NCBI GenBank assembly: GCA_024640565.1
Contig: JAHEET010000004.1
Location: 44,303-108,302 of the forward strand
Reading direction: 5' to 3'
Origin: Flavobacteriaceae bacterium
Lineage (GTDB): Bacteria; Bacteroidota; Bacteroidia; Flavobacteriales; Flavobacteriaceae
Length of the DNA: 64,000 nt
Shown here: in pieces, positions 27,670 to 37,176 of the stretch
Layout: every line of letters starts with the position of its first letter
Numbering within the stretch: position 1 is the stretch's first letter
The notes under the pieces: model-generated
Database searches by the model: none
Seen by the model: the letters and a program-made list of their open reading frames with translations, nothing else
What the model was told of the DNA's origin: nothing
Translations under genes and position numbers: made by a program

Positions 27670-28707
27670 TTGAATAAAAAGAAAGACATCAGAGCATTAA
27701 CAAAAGAAGCATTAAGAGATTTTTTTGTTGAAAATGGCGATAAAGCATTTCGTGGAAATCAAGTGTACGAATGGTTGTGGAGTAAAGCATCTCACACTTT
27801 TGAAAACATGACCAATGTTTCTAAAGCGACCAGAGTAATGTTAGAAGAAAACTTTGTCATCAATCATATTAAGGTAGATTCGATGCAAAGAAGTAAAGAT
27901 GGGACCATTAAAAATGGGATCAAATTACACGACGGTTTTATTGTAGAATCTGTTTTGATACCTACGCCAAAAAGAACAACAGCCTGCGTATCTAGTCAAG
28001 TTGGCTGTAGTTTAGATTGTAAATTCTGTGCAACTTCTCGTTTGAAAAGAATGCGAAACTTAAATCCCGATGAAATTTACGATCAAGTGGTTGCAATAGA
28101 TAAGCAAAGTCGGTTGTATCACAATCACAAGTTGTCTAATATTGTTTTTATGGGGATGGGTGAACCTTTAATGAACTACAACAATGTCATTAAATCCATC
28201 GAAAAAATTACGTCACCAGAAGGCCTAGGGATGTCTCCAAAAAGAATCACCGTATCCACTTCTGGCATTCCAAAAATTATTAAAAAAATGGCAGATGATG
28301 CTGTGAAATTCAATTTAGCGGTATCATTACACTCTGCAATAGACGAAGTTCGAACTTCAATTATGCCTTTTAATACGAATTTCCCTTTAGATGATTTAAG
28401 AGCATCTTTGGAGTATTGGTATGAAAAAACGGAGCGCATCATCACTTATGAATATGTTGTTTGGGAAGGGATTAACGACCGAAAAGAAGACATTCAAGCC
28501 TTGGTGAAGTTTTGTAGTTATGTGCCTTGTAAAGTTAATTTAATAGAATACAATCCTATTGATGATGGGGAATTTCAACAGGCAAGTTCTGCTGCGATTA
28601 ACAGTTATATTTCCAATCTGGAAATGCATGACATTACTGTAAATGTTCGTCGTTCTCGAGGAAAAGATATTGATGCTGCTTGTGGTCAATTGGCCAACAA
28701 ATCGTAA
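27670..28707 (+). CDS. rlmN: dual-specificity RNA methyltransferase RlmN
   Basis: Radical SAM enzyme that methylates C2 of A2503 in 23S rRNA and A37 in tRNAs. The 345 residues carry the CxxxCxxC cluster motif (C113, C117, C120 in VGCSLDCKFCATS), the SAM-binding FMGMGEPLMN, and the catalytic C-terminal cysteine in DIDAACGQLA. The start is a TTG at 27670, preceded by AT-rich sequence without a Shine-Dalgarno; no upstream ATG exists. A TATTTTTG box lies at 27625-27632, but its -33 partner would fall inside the queA terminator. Confidence 0.96.
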   Translation: MNKKKDIRALTKEALRDFFVENGDKAFRGNQVYEWLWSKASHTFENMTNVSKATRVMLEENFVINHIKVDSMQRSKDGTIKNGIKLHDGFIVESVLIPTPKRTTACVSSQVGCSLDCKFCATSRLKRMRNLNPDEIYDQVVAIDKQSRLYHNHKLSNIVFMGMGEPLMNYNNVIKSIEKITSPEGLGMSPKRITVSTSGIPKIIKKMADDAVKFNLAVSLHSAIDEVRTSIMPFNTNFPLDDLRASLEYWYEKTERIITYEYVVWEGINDRKEDIQALVKFCSYVPCKVNLIEYNPIDDGEFQQASSAAINSYISNLEMHDITVNVRRSRGKDIDAACGQLANKS

Positions 28708-28775
28708 AGAAATAATCGCGTATAGCGCATCCAAAAACCAGTTAGGTCTTGTTTAAATTTCGTAATTTTGTGAAC

Positions 28776-29753
28776 ATGAATACTGTCGAGCAAATTAAAC
28801 GCCCCATTTTAGCTGAAATGGAACTTTTTGAAGAAAAATTCAAAGATGCGATGCTGTCTAAAGTGCCACTTTTAAACAGAATTACTTATTATATTGTTCG
28901 AAGAAAAGGAAAACAAATGCGTCCGATGTTTGTTTTTTTAGTAGCAAAAATGGTCTCCAATGGTGGTTTTGATGAACGAACTTATCGGGGTGCCGCTATT
29001 GTAGAATTAATTCATACCGCTACTTTGGTGCATGATGATGTGGTAGACGATAGCAATAGAAGGCGTGGATTTTTCTCTATAAATGCACTTTGGAAAAATA
29101 AAATCGCGGTACTTGTTGGCGATTTTTTATTATCGAAAGGATTGTTATTGTCCATAGACAATGGAGATTTTGATTTATTAAAATTGATTTCTATTGCCGT
29201 TCGCGAAATGAGTGAAGGTGAGTTGCTCCAAATAGAAAAAGCTCGAAAATTAGACATTACTGAAGGGGTTTATTTCGATATTATTCGTAAAAAAACAGCC
29301 ACACTAATTGCTACTTGCTGTGGAATTGGCGCAGCATCTGTTGGTGCAAATCAAGAGAAGATTCATCAAATGAGAAAATTTGGTGAATATATTGGGATCG
29401 CTTTTCAAATAAAAGATGATTTATTTGATTATTCGGATGCGAAAATTGGCAAGCCCACTGGGATAGATATTAAAGAACAAAAAATGACCTTGCCTTTAAT
29501 TTATACCCTAAATAATTGTTCTAAAAAAGAGCGATCTTGGTTGATTAATTCCATCAAAAAGCACAACAAGGATAAAAAGCGTGTGAAAGAAATCATCAGT
29601 TTTGTAAAAAGTAACGGCGGAATAGAATATACGACCCTTAAAATGGAGGAGTACATCCAAAAAGCTACTGCGCTCCTGGAAAATTTCCCAACTTCTAAAT
29701 ATAAAACCTCATTACTTAAAATGATTGGTTACGTTGTAGAACGTAAGATTTAA
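28776..29753 (+). CDS. polyprenyl diphosphate synthase (octaprenyl/heptaprenyl type)
   Basis: Trans-isoprenyl diphosphate synthase making the side chain of menaquinone, or another long polyprenyl chain. It has 325 residues from the ATG at 28776. The frame opens at a TTG (28749), but that would include a TAATTTTG -7-like box only five bases upstream of the ATG. Both aspartate-rich motifs are present: HDDVVDD (D87-D92) with SNRRRG, and IKDDLFDYSD. KGKQMRPMFVFL is the usual substrate-binding stretch. The gene follows rlmN by about 70 bases. Confidence 0.92.
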   Translation: MNTVEQIKRPILAEMELFEEKFKDAMLSKVPLLNRITYYIVRRKGKQMRPMFVFLVAKMVSNGGFDERTYRGAAIVELIHTATLVHDDVVDDSNRRRGFFSINALWKNKIAVLVGDFLLSKGLLLSIDNGDFDLLKLISIAVREMSEGELLQIEKARKLDITEGVYFDIIRKKTATLIATCCGIGAASVGANQEKIHQMRKFGEYIGIAFQIKDDLFDYSDAKIGKPTGIDIKEQKMTLPLIYTLNNCSKKERSWLINSIKKHNKDKKRVKEIISFVKSNGGIEYTTLKMEEYIQKATALLENFPTSKYKTSLLKMIGYVVERKI

Positions 29754-29811
29754 TAAATTGTAACGGGGAGTGTCATCAAGATAAGATTTTTTTTCTAGAA
29801 TTGTCTCCTGT

Positions 29812-31320
29812 TTATATTGCCAATAATTCCTCCACAAACGCTCTGGAATTTGACAATCTGGGTACTTTATGTTGTCCGCCTAATTTCCCTTTTTTCTTGA
29901 GCCAGCTATAGAACAATCCTTTTTTTGCTTTGTGAACTTTGGGTAGCATTAAGGTCATGTTTGAATACCGTTTTGCCTCATAATCGGAGTTGATTGTTTT
30001 TAATGCTTCGTCCAAAATTTCAGTAAACTTTGCCATTACTTTGGGGGCTTTTGTAAATTCTATAATCCACTCATGGCCTCCTTTTTCTTTGCCTTCCATG
30101 AAAATGGGGCCTACGGTATACTCGGAAATGCTTGCATTTGTTTTTTCACAGGCAATGCGCAAAGCCTCTTCTGCATTTTCAATGATTAATTCTTCACCGA
30201 AAACATTAATGTGGTGTTTTGTGCGTCCTGTAATTTTAATTCGATAGGGATCTGTGGAAGTAAACTTCACGGTGTCACCAATTAAATACCGCCACAAACC
30301 GCCATTGGTGGTGATTAAAATGGCATAATTAATTCCTTTTTCCACTTCAGCCAATGGGATGGCAGTTGAATTTTCACCGGTATAATGTTCCATTGGGATA
30401 AATTCATAAAAGATGCCATAGTCCAACATTAATAACAATTCTTTGGAACCCGGCTTGTCTTGAATGGCAAAAAAACCTTCGGAGGCATTGTAAATTTCAT
30501 AATAGTTGAAATCGGCTTTTGGGATCAATTTTTTGTATTGTTCTCTGTAAGGGTTGAAGTTTACTCCCCCGTGAAAATAGACCTCCAAATTTGGCCAAAC
30601 CTCCAAGATGTTTTCTTTTCCTGTTTTCTCTAAAACTCGATTTAATAAAACCAACATCCAAGAAGGAACGCCAACCAAACTGGTAATATTTTCATTGATA
30701 GTCTCGTTGACAATGGCTTCCATTTTAGTTTCCCACTCTGCCATTAGGGCGACTTGCTGACTTGGTGCTGAACTAAAATCTGCCCAAAAAGGGAGGTTTT
30801 CGGTAATGATAGCGGACAAATCACCAAAGTGAGAACCATTGTCTTTATAGACTTCCGAGCTACCACCCAATCGCAAACCTTTGCCCGTAAAAAGTTGGGT
30901 CTTGGGGTTGTTGTTAATGTATAAACACAACATGTCTTTTCCTGCTTTTAAGTGGCAATATTCTAGCGCATCCTCAGAGACAGGAATAAATTTACTTTTT
31001 GCATTGGTGGTCCCACTACTTTTTGCAAACCATTTTATTGAGGTTGGCCAAAATAAATTTTGGGCGCCATTTCGACATCGTTCAATGAAGGGTTCAAAAG
31101 TTTCGTATTGCTGTATGGGTACTTTGTTTCGGAAATCTGTGTATTTGTGTATGGTAGCAAAATCCTTTTCTATTCCATACTCGGTATTTTTAGCAGTATT
31201 TATGAGCTTCAATAACAGTTCTTCTTGAACATCGTTTGGGTATTTCTTAAACAGCTCAATTTGGTGTATCCGTTTCTTTAAGAACCAAGATATTATAGAA
31301 TTGATGATCTGAAACGCCAT
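29812..31320 (-). CDS. GH3 auxin-responsive-promoter family protein (acyl-adenylating type)
   Basis: A 502-residue member of the GH3 family. In plants the family adenylates jasmonate or indole-acetate and conjugates amino acids; in Bacteroidota the substrate is unknown. Visible family features are the ATP-binding KSSGTTNAKSKFIPVS, the YNASEGFFAIQ segment and the ITGRTKHHINVFGEEL hinge region. No signal peptide, so cytosolic. It is divergent from the DUF2797 gene, with a nitrilase further on. The family call is firm; the reaction is open. Confidence 0.88.
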   Translation of the reverse strand: MAFQIINSIISWFLKKRIHQIELFKKYPNDVQEELLLKLINTAKNTEYGIEKDFATIHKYTDFRNKVPIQQYETFEPFIERCRNGAQNLFWPTSIKWFAKSSGTTNAKSKFIPVSEDALEYCHLKAGKDMLCLYINNNPKTQLFTGKGLRLGGSSEVYKDNGSHFGDLSAIITENLPFWADFSSAPSQQVALMAEWETKMEAIVNETINENITSLVGVPSWMLVLLNRVLEKTGKENILEVWPNLEVYFHGGVNFNPYREQYKKLIPKADFNYYEIYNASEGFFAIQDKPGSKELLLMLDYGIFYEFIPMEHYTGENSTAIPLAEVEKGINYAILITTNGGLWRYLIGDTVKFTSTDPYRIKITGRTKHHINVFGEELIIENAEEALRIACEKTNASISEYTVGPIFMEGKEKGGHEWIIEFTKAPKVMAKFTEILDEALKTINSDYEAKRYSNMTLMLPKVHKAKKGLFYSWLKKKGKLGGQHKVPRLSNSRAFVEELLAI

Positions 31321-31402
31321 AGAATTTTTGTAAATTTGTTTGGTGCTATTTTCTTATTTAAAAAAGCAAGAAATCTTCCTCTAAAGTAATAAAATCTTTT
31401 AT

Positions 31403-32194
31403 ATGACCTATCAAGGAGTTTTAAAAAAAATGATGACCGAGAATTCAGATCAAATTCAGTATTATCTCGATATGAATGATGATTTTATCAATATGAATCA
31501 ATTATTGAATACCACCATAACTATTGATTTTGTGACCTATGAATGCCTTCACTGCCATTTAGAAAAAGAAATTTATAGGCAAGGTTTCTGTAAATCTTGT
31601 TTTTTTGATACTCCAAATGCAGGAGATTGGATCATGCGACCTGAATTAAGTACTGCACATTTAGGGATAGAAGATCGAGATTTGGCTTATGAAAAAAGTG
31701 TGCAATTAAAACCACATATTGTGTATTTGGCAAATTCAAGTAATGTGAAAGTGGGTGTTACCCGAAAACAACAAGTTCCTACTCGTTGGATAGATCAGGG
31801 GGCACATGAAGCCATTGAAATTGTAGAAGTACCCAATAGGTACTTAGCTGGAATTACCGAAGTAGCGCTAAAAGCCCACGTAGCCGATAAAACCAATTGG
31901 CGAAAAATGTTAAAGAATGACAGTACCAATGAAAATCTTATCGAATGGAGAGATCAATTAGAGCCATACATCCCAACTGAAGCCAAAGCCTATTTTATAG
32001 CGAACAACAAAGCGACCAAGTTGCATTTTCCCGTGGTGAAATATCCAGAAAAACCAAAAAGTTTGAACCTCAAAAAAACCAATCATTTTACAGGAACATT
32101 GGTAGGAATTAAAGGGCAATATTTAATTTTTGAGGATGAAACTGTTTTTAATGTAAGGGCTAATGAAGGCCTTCTCGTTTCGATTAAAATCTAA
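31403..32194 (+). CDS. DUF2797 protein with N-terminal zinc ribbon
   Basis: A 263-residue protein of the DUF2797 family. The N-terminal half has two Cys pairs forming a probable zinc ribbon (YECLHCHLEKE, then GFCKSCFFD). The core HIVYLANSSNVKVGVTRK resembles the first strands of a GIY-YIG-like fold, with WIDQGA and EVALKAHVAD following. A nuclease or nucleic-acid-binding role is possible but unproven. It is transcribed with the nitrilase 45 bases downstream and is divergent from the GH3 gene. Confidence 0.8.
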   Translation: MTYQGVLKKMMTENSDQIQYYLDMNDDFINMNQLLNTTITIDFVTYECLHCHLEKEIYRQGFCKSCFFDTPNAGDWIMRPELSTAHLGIEDRDLAYEKSVQLKPHIVYLANSSNVKVGVTRKQQVPTRWIDQGAHEAIEIVEVPNRYLAGITEVALKAHVADKTNWRKMLKNDSTNENLIEWRDQLEPYIPTEAKAYFIANNKATKLHFPVVKYPEKPKSLNLKKTNHFTGTLVGIKGQYLIFEDETVFNVRANEGLLVSIKI

Positions 32195-32239
32195 TATTTA
32201 AAGGTTTTTTTTGAAAATTTACAATGAATTAATAAAGCA

Positions 32240-33196
32240 ATGATGACCAAAAACTTATTAAAAGTAGCCTTAGCACAAATATCACCAGTCTGGCTCAACA
32301 AAGAAAAAACCCTTAAGAAAATAGAAAAATCTATTTTAGATGCTGCCAAAGAAAATTGTGAGCTCATTGTTTTTGGTGAAGCTCTTTTGCCAGGATATCC
32401 TTTTTGGATTGCTTTAACAAACGGTTCAGCTTGGAATTCTAAAACTCAAAAAGAATTGCATGCACATTATGTTCGAAATTCTGTTACCATTGAAAAAGGG
32501 GAGTTGGAAGGTGTTTGTAAATTGGCAAAAGAACACAGCATTGCGATTTATTTGGGCATTATCGAGCGCGCACAAAATAGGGGAGGTCACAGTATTTACG
32601 CTTCTTTGGTCTATATCAATGCAGTTGGAGAAATAAAGTCGGTACATCGTAAATTACAGCCTACTTTTGACGAACGTTTAACTTGGTCGCCAGGAGACGG
32701 AAATGGTTTGCAGGTTCACCCGTTAAAAGAATTTACTGTTGGTGGATTGAATTGTTGGGAAAATTGGATGCCTTTACCAAGAACTGCGTTGTATGGTTTG
32801 GGTGAAAATTTACACATCGCGGTGTGGCCTGGAAGTGATCATAACACCAAAGATATTACCCGTTTTATAGCGAGAGAATCGCGTTCTTTTGTGATTTCAG
32901 TTTCTAGTTTAATGGCAACATCAGATTTTCCGCAAGAGACGCCTCATTTAGATAAAATTTTAGAAAATGCCCCAGAAACTCTAGCAAATGGTGGCTCGTG
33001 TATAGCTGCACCTGATGGAGAATGGTTGGTAGCTCCTGTGTTGTTTAAAGAAGGATTAATTATTGAAACCCTGGATTTTAATCGTGTGTTGGAAGAACGA
33101 CAAAATTTTGACTGTGTAGGTCACTATTCAAGACCCGATGTAACAAGGTTATCGGTAAATAGGGAGCGCCAAAGCACGGTTTCTTACGAGGATTAA
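32240..33196 (+). CDS. nitrilase-type carbon-nitrogen hydrolase
   Basis: A 318-residue CN-hydrolase. The Glu-Lys-Cys triad is complete: E47 in FGEALLPGYPFW, K138 in HRKLQPTFDERLTW, C172 in GGLNCWENWMP. The CWENWMP context and the length favour a true nitrilase branch (nitrile to acid and ammonia) over amidase or carbamoylase, though substrate cannot be read from sequence. Its TAA overlaps the stop of the convergent LacI gene by four bases. It follows the DUF2797 gene on the same strand. Confidence 0.88.
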   Translation: MMTKNLLKVALAQISPVWLNKEKTLKKIEKSILDAAKENCELIVFGEALLPGYPFWIALTNGSAWNSKTQKELHAHYVRNSVTIEKGELEGVCKLAKEHSIAIYLGIIERAQNRGGHSIYASLVYINAVGEIKSVHRKLQPTFDERLTWSPGDGNGLQVHPLKEFTVGGLNCWENWMPLPRTALYGLGENLHIAVWPGSDHNTKDITRFIARESRSFVISVSSLMATSDFPQETPHLDKILENAPETLANGGSCIAAPDGEWLVAPVLFKEGLIIETLDFNRVLEERQNFDCVGHYSRPDVTRLSVNRERQSTVSYED

Positions 33197-34224
33197 AGCG
33201 CGAATTTTTTTGTGGAGTTTCGTTCGACCAAATTTGTTTTAATTACAACTGTTTTTGGTTTTTCTGAGGTATTTTTTTTCTCTAATTTGTTGATTAAAAT
33301 TTCTGCTGCAGTGGCACCCATTAGTTCTCCGTGTTGACTTATCGTGGTCATTTTTGGACTTGAGTGTCTTGCTAAAATTCCATTTGAAAAAGAAATCACA
33401 GAAAAATTTTGAGGAACTTTGTATCCTTTCCTAATGGCAACTTTCATTGCAGCAATTGCTGAAGATTCATCTGTGGCAATGACAGCATCAATGGTGTTGT
33501 TGTCAAAAATTGGAGTTAAAATATTTTCATATTCTTTATAATCATCCTCTAAAATATCGATGATTAAATTTCTATTTACCTGGATTTTATTTTCTTCCAA
33601 CCCTTTTAAGTATCCGTGTTTTCTTTTTTCGCCAATTTTTAACTTACTGATGGTCGAAATAAAGGCAATGTTTTTACTTCCGGTTTTTACAAGGTGATTT
33701 ACTGTGTTTACGATACCGATAAAATCATCTGTAATTACTTTGTCACAATCAATGTCGTCAGCAACCCGATCAAACATTACAATAGGGGTGTTATCATTGA
33801 GCATCTCTTGCAAATGCGAAAAATCATTTTTCAAAATGGTTTCTTCTGCCAAAGAAAGAATAAAACCATCTATAATTCCATTGGAAAGCATTTCTATCGT
33901 TTCTACTTCCTTAGTGTACGATTCATTGGAAATACAAGATATAATTTTATATCCTCGATCATTTGCCACTTTTTCGATGCCTTTGAAAACTTGTGCAAAG
34001 AAATAATTGAGCATATTTGGAATAATAATTCCAATCGTTTTTGTTTGTCTGTTTTTTAGACTTAACGCATTAAAATTGGGTTTGTAGTTGTTCTCTTTTG
34101 CAAATTTCTGAATCCTTTCTTTGGTATTAGTACTAATCTCATAACTGTTATTCAATGCCTTAGAAACGGTTGAAATTGAAACATTGAATTCTTTAGCGAT
34201 GTCTTTTATAGTAAGTCTTTTCAT
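33193..34224 (-). CDS. LacI-family transcriptional regulator
   Basis: A 343-residue regulator with the N-terminal LacI helix-turn-helix (TIKDIAKEFNVSISTVSKALN) and hinge. A periplasmic-binding-protein-like sensor domain follows (TKTIGIIIPNMLNYFFAQVFKGIE through VISFSNG). Effector unknown. It lies 43 bases downstream of the glycosyltransferase operon on the same strand, so it could be co-transcribed with it. The coupling partner on the other side is the convergent nitrilase. I did not find a clear palindromic operator nearby. Confidence 0.9.
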   Translation of the reverse strand: MKRLTIKDIAKEFNVSISTVSKALNNSYEISTNTKERIQKFAKENNYKPNFNALSLKNRQTKTIGIIIPNMLNYFFAQVFKGIEKVANDRGYKIISCISNESYTKEVETIEMLSNGIIDGFILSLAEETILKNDFSHLQEMLNDNTPIVMFDRVADDIDCDKVITDDFIGIVNTVNHLVKTGSKNIAFISTISKLKIGEKRKHGYLKGLEENKIQVNRNLIIDILEDDYKEYENILTPIFDNNTIDAVIATDESSAIAAMKVAIRKGYKVPQNFSVISFSNGILARHSSPKMTTISQHGELMGATAAEILINKLEKKNTSEKPKTVVIKTNLVERNSTKKFAL

Positions 34225-34267
34225 TGAAAAAATTATAAGTCTCTAAAGTACAAAAAACTACGAACAT

Positions 34268-35686
34268 CTAGGTTAACTGAATGTTTTTTTTCCTTTTAAG
34301 CTCAAAAATCAGGCAGCATAAAACAATGAAATATTCGAATCCTACAAACCAAAGATTTTCTTCCCAAGGGCTATTTGCATAGACTTGATAGCTTAAAACA
34401 ATAACAAAACTCCAGACGATTGTAAATCGGTATCTTGTAAAAACACTTAAAATAACTAATGTCGCTAAATACCAAGGGTGCATCGTTGTGGTGGTCATAT
34501 AATAGAAAAAACCTCCAAATAAAAGTGCTGTTATGAGCTGGGAGATTGTGCCATTTTTTCTAAAAAAACTAAGACATCCAATAAAAATCAGGGTTAGTAT
34601 GGGTGTTATTTTGCCAATGATTGCAATTTCATTCCAGCCTCTAAAAAGATATCCAATTTCTCGAAAGAGGTAGTGAAAACTAGCGTTAAATTCAAATTTC
34701 TGAAACCATAACCCTACTGATTTCAAGTAATTTGGAACTAATTCAGGCGAATAAAATGGTAAGAAAAGGGCAATTATTGTAGTAATTACAATACTGTAAA
34801 AGGCAATCAAATTTTTGATTCCTTTGCCGCTTGGAAGCCACTTTTTTCTTTGGAGTTTGTTGCTGTTTTTGTCCTCTGTGCCTACTAAATTTTTTTCAAG
34901 GTTTTTTGGTTTTACAAACCATTGGTAAAAAAGGGGTAAAAATAAAAGTGGAATCAGTTTCACAGAGATAGCGGCTGCGAGTAATACCCCAGCTAAGCAC
35001 CATTTTTTTTGCGCTAGTTTGTACAATGCACTGACCAAGAAAAATAACATGATGGACTCGAAATGGAGGTTCCCTGTCATTTCAATAATGACAAAAGGAT
35101 TGAGTACGTACCAAAAAATATTTTGAATTGGTAAGTTCATTTTTTTCAAAAGTTTTTTTCCAAAATAAAGAATCCCTATATCTGCTAGAATGCTAAGGAC
35201 TCGAAGGGCAACTATAGAGCCCAAAATATTCTTGCTAGAAAAAAGGGCTGCAATTAAAAAGCCAATTTGGTGCAATGGAGGGTAATTGGTATAATGACTT
35301 CCATTCAATGTACCCATTCCTTCATACAAAGTTACTGCTTCAGCTATTGGTTTTAATCCTTGTTGAATGTAGGTTTGTGGTATTGAAAGATAGGGATTTA
35401 GTCCTTCAAAAATCATTCTTCCATCCCAAATAAAACGGTAGAAATCTTGCGATAGATTTGGCGTTTGGAATAAGAGTACCAGTCTAAAAAGGATGGAAAT
35501 ACCCGCTAAATAGTAAAAATTGAAAGGCTTGCTTTTCATCAGAAAATAAAAGCAAACAAATAAAGCGGACCAAACTACTAGCAAAGTGTTAAAAGCAGTT
35601 CTCTCAAAAAAATAGCCAATATACAAATAGAGGATGCTGCTGATAAGGACTAGGAAAATAGCTTTGTATTTATCCCAAGCAATCAT
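34268..35686 (-). CDS. polytopic membrane mannosyltransferase-like protein (GT87/GT-C type)
   Basis: A 472-residue polytopic membrane protein with about ten hydrophobic segments. The segments TPNLSQDFYRFIWDGRMIFEGLNPY, HYTNYPPLHQIGFLIAAL (periplasmic, acidic) and the HPWYLATLVILS near the C-terminus are typical of GT-C polyprenol-phosphate-mannose-dependent transferases. Its ATG overlaps the TAA of the upstream GT2 gene by one base, so the two are coupled. With the dolichol-phosphate-mannose-synthase-like gene in the same operon, a polyprenyl-P-hexose donor is the natural inference. Confidence 0.75.
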   Translation of the reverse strand: MIAWDKYKAIFLVLISSILYLYIGYFFERTAFNTLLVVWSALFVCFYFLMKSKPFNFYYLAGISILFRLVLLFQTPNLSQDFYRFIWDGRMIFEGLNPYLSIPQTYIQQGLKPIAEAVTLYEGMGTLNGSHYTNYPPLHQIGFLIAALFSSKNILGSIVALRVLSILADIGILYFGKKLLKKMNLPIQNIFWYVLNPFVIIEMTGNLHFESIMLFFLVSALYKLAQKKWCLAGVLLAAAISVKLIPLLFLPLFYQWFVKPKNLEKNLVGTEDKNSNKLQRKKWLPSGKGIKNLIAFYSIVITTIIALFLPFYSPELVPNYLKSVGLWFQKFEFNASFHYLFREIGYLFRGWNEIAIIGKITPILTLIFIGCLSFFRKNGTISQLITALLFGGFFYYMTTTTMHPWYLATLVILSVFTRYRFTIVWSFVIVLSYQVYANSPWEENLWFVGFEYFIVLCCLIFELKRKKNIQLT

Positions 35687-37176
35687 TAAGCTCTCGAAAA
35701 AATAGACTTAAAAAAGACATATCCAAAACCTATAAAAAGCATTAAGTGGAATGGGAACAATCCAAAATCGCCCCCTTGATCTCCAACAATAAATGCACTG
35801 TACATTCCAAAAGCAAAGTAGCCTACGAGTGCTCCTTCAGCTATTACATTTAATGAAGGTTTTTTCTTGATATACTTGTTGTTTTTCCAGCCGTCTTTTA
35901 GCGTTTTAATATTGAATTTTGGGGTTCTTACAAAGGCACTCTTTTTTCCAAAGTGCCCTTCCAAAACCGCAATCGAGTTGTGTAATGAAAAGCCCATTGC
36001 TATTGAGAAAAATGTAAAAAACATACCAATAAAATTAAAGAATTTCACAAGTCCACCCCCATACATTCTCTTGTACATCTGCCAATAACAGATAAAGAAA
36101 ATTAATGAGCTAATGACAAAGAAACTCATCATGTAGAAGTAGTTCTTTAGATGTGCATATTCATTTTTAATATACAACATAGGAATGCTCAATACCGCAA
36201 CAATAAATACATTTAAAAACATTGAACTATTTAATAAATGCAAGACACTGTGAATTTTAGTTCTTAGTGGCAAATCTTTTGTTTTTAAAACTCGCTTGGT
36301 CATTTTTTGAAAATTCTCTGCTCCACCTTTGTTCCAGCGAAATTGTTGCGAGCGTGCAGCACTAATAATGACCGGCAATTCTGCAGGTGTTTCTACATTT
36401 TCAAGATATTTAAATTGCCATTTTTTTAATTGTGCTCTATAGCTTAAATCCAAATCTTCGGTAAGGGTATCTCCTTCCCAATTACCAGCATCATAGATAC
36501 ATTCTTTTCTCCAAAGGCCAGCTGTTCCATTAAAGTTTATGAAATGTCCCTTAATATTTCTACCCACTTGTTCTAGGGTAAAATGTGCGTCCAGTGCAAA
36601 TGCCTGGATCTTTGTAAGGGTTGAATAATTTCGATTAATATGCCCCCAACGAGTTTGAACAACGCCAATTTTTTCATCCTTAAAATAAGGAACTGTTTTT
36701 AGCAACCAGTCTTCCTCAGGTAAAAAATCGGCATCAAAAATGGCAATAATTTCTCCTTTTGTCCTTTCTAACCCCTCTTTTAACGCACCAGCTTTAAAAC
36801 CTTGTCTGTTGGTTCTGCAGATATGTTGTATATCGACGCCTTGCTCTTGTAACTTTTTAATATGCGCGGCAGTTGTTTCTACAGATTCATCTGTAGAGTC
36901 ATCTAGCACTTGAATTTCTAATTTTTCTTTAGGATATTTAAGTTTTACAATGTTTTCCAATAAACGTTCCATTACATACATTTCGTTAAAAACGGGAAGT
37001 TGTATCGTTACAAACGGAACCTCTGCTGGTTTCGACAAATCGAATTGAGGAGAACGATCTTCTTTTTTTTGTGCCGATAGGTAATTAAACAATAAATTTA
37101 ATTGTGCTAATGCGTATAGGAAAATAAGCACTAGTGAGATCGAGTAAATGGCAATAATAATGTATTCTAGAATCAT
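35686..37176 (-). CDS. processive GT2 glycosyltransferase (cellulose synthase-like)
   Basis: A 496-residue inner-membrane GT2 enzyme: an N-terminal membrane segment, then a cytosolic catalytic domain with VTIQLPVFNEMYVMERLL, QVLDDSTDESVE, AIFDADFLPEEDW, GTAGLWRKE, TEDLDLSYRAQ and the QQFRWNKGGAENF processivity motif. Several C-terminal membrane helices follow. It probably polymerises or transfers hexose on the cytosolic face. It overlaps the upstream DPM-like gene by four bases and the downstream GT-C gene by one, a translationally coupled trio. Confidence 0.9.
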   Translation of the reverse strand: MILEYIIIAIYSISLVLIFLYALAQLNLLFNYLSAQKKEDRSPQFDLSKPAEVPFVTIQLPVFNEMYVMERLLENIVKLKYPKEKLEIQVLDDSTDESVETTAAHIKKLQEQGVDIQHICRTNRQGFKAGALKEGLERTKGEIIAIFDADFLPEEDWLLKTVPYFKDEKIGVVQTRWGHINRNYSTLTKIQAFALDAHFTLEQVGRNIKGHFINFNGTAGLWRKECIYDAGNWEGDTLTEDLDLSYRAQLKKWQFKYLENVETPAELPVIISAARSQQFRWNKGGAENFQKMTKRVLKTKDLPLRTKIHSVLHLLNSSMFLNVFIVAVLSIPMLYIKNEYAHLKNYFYMMSFFVISSLIFFICYWQMYKRMYGGGLVKFFNFIGMFFTFFSIAMGFSLHNSIAVLEGHFGKKSAFVRTPKFNIKTLKDGWKNNKYIKKKPSLNVIAEGALVGYFAFGMYSAFIVGDQGGDFGLFPFHLMLFIGFGYVFFKSIFSRA

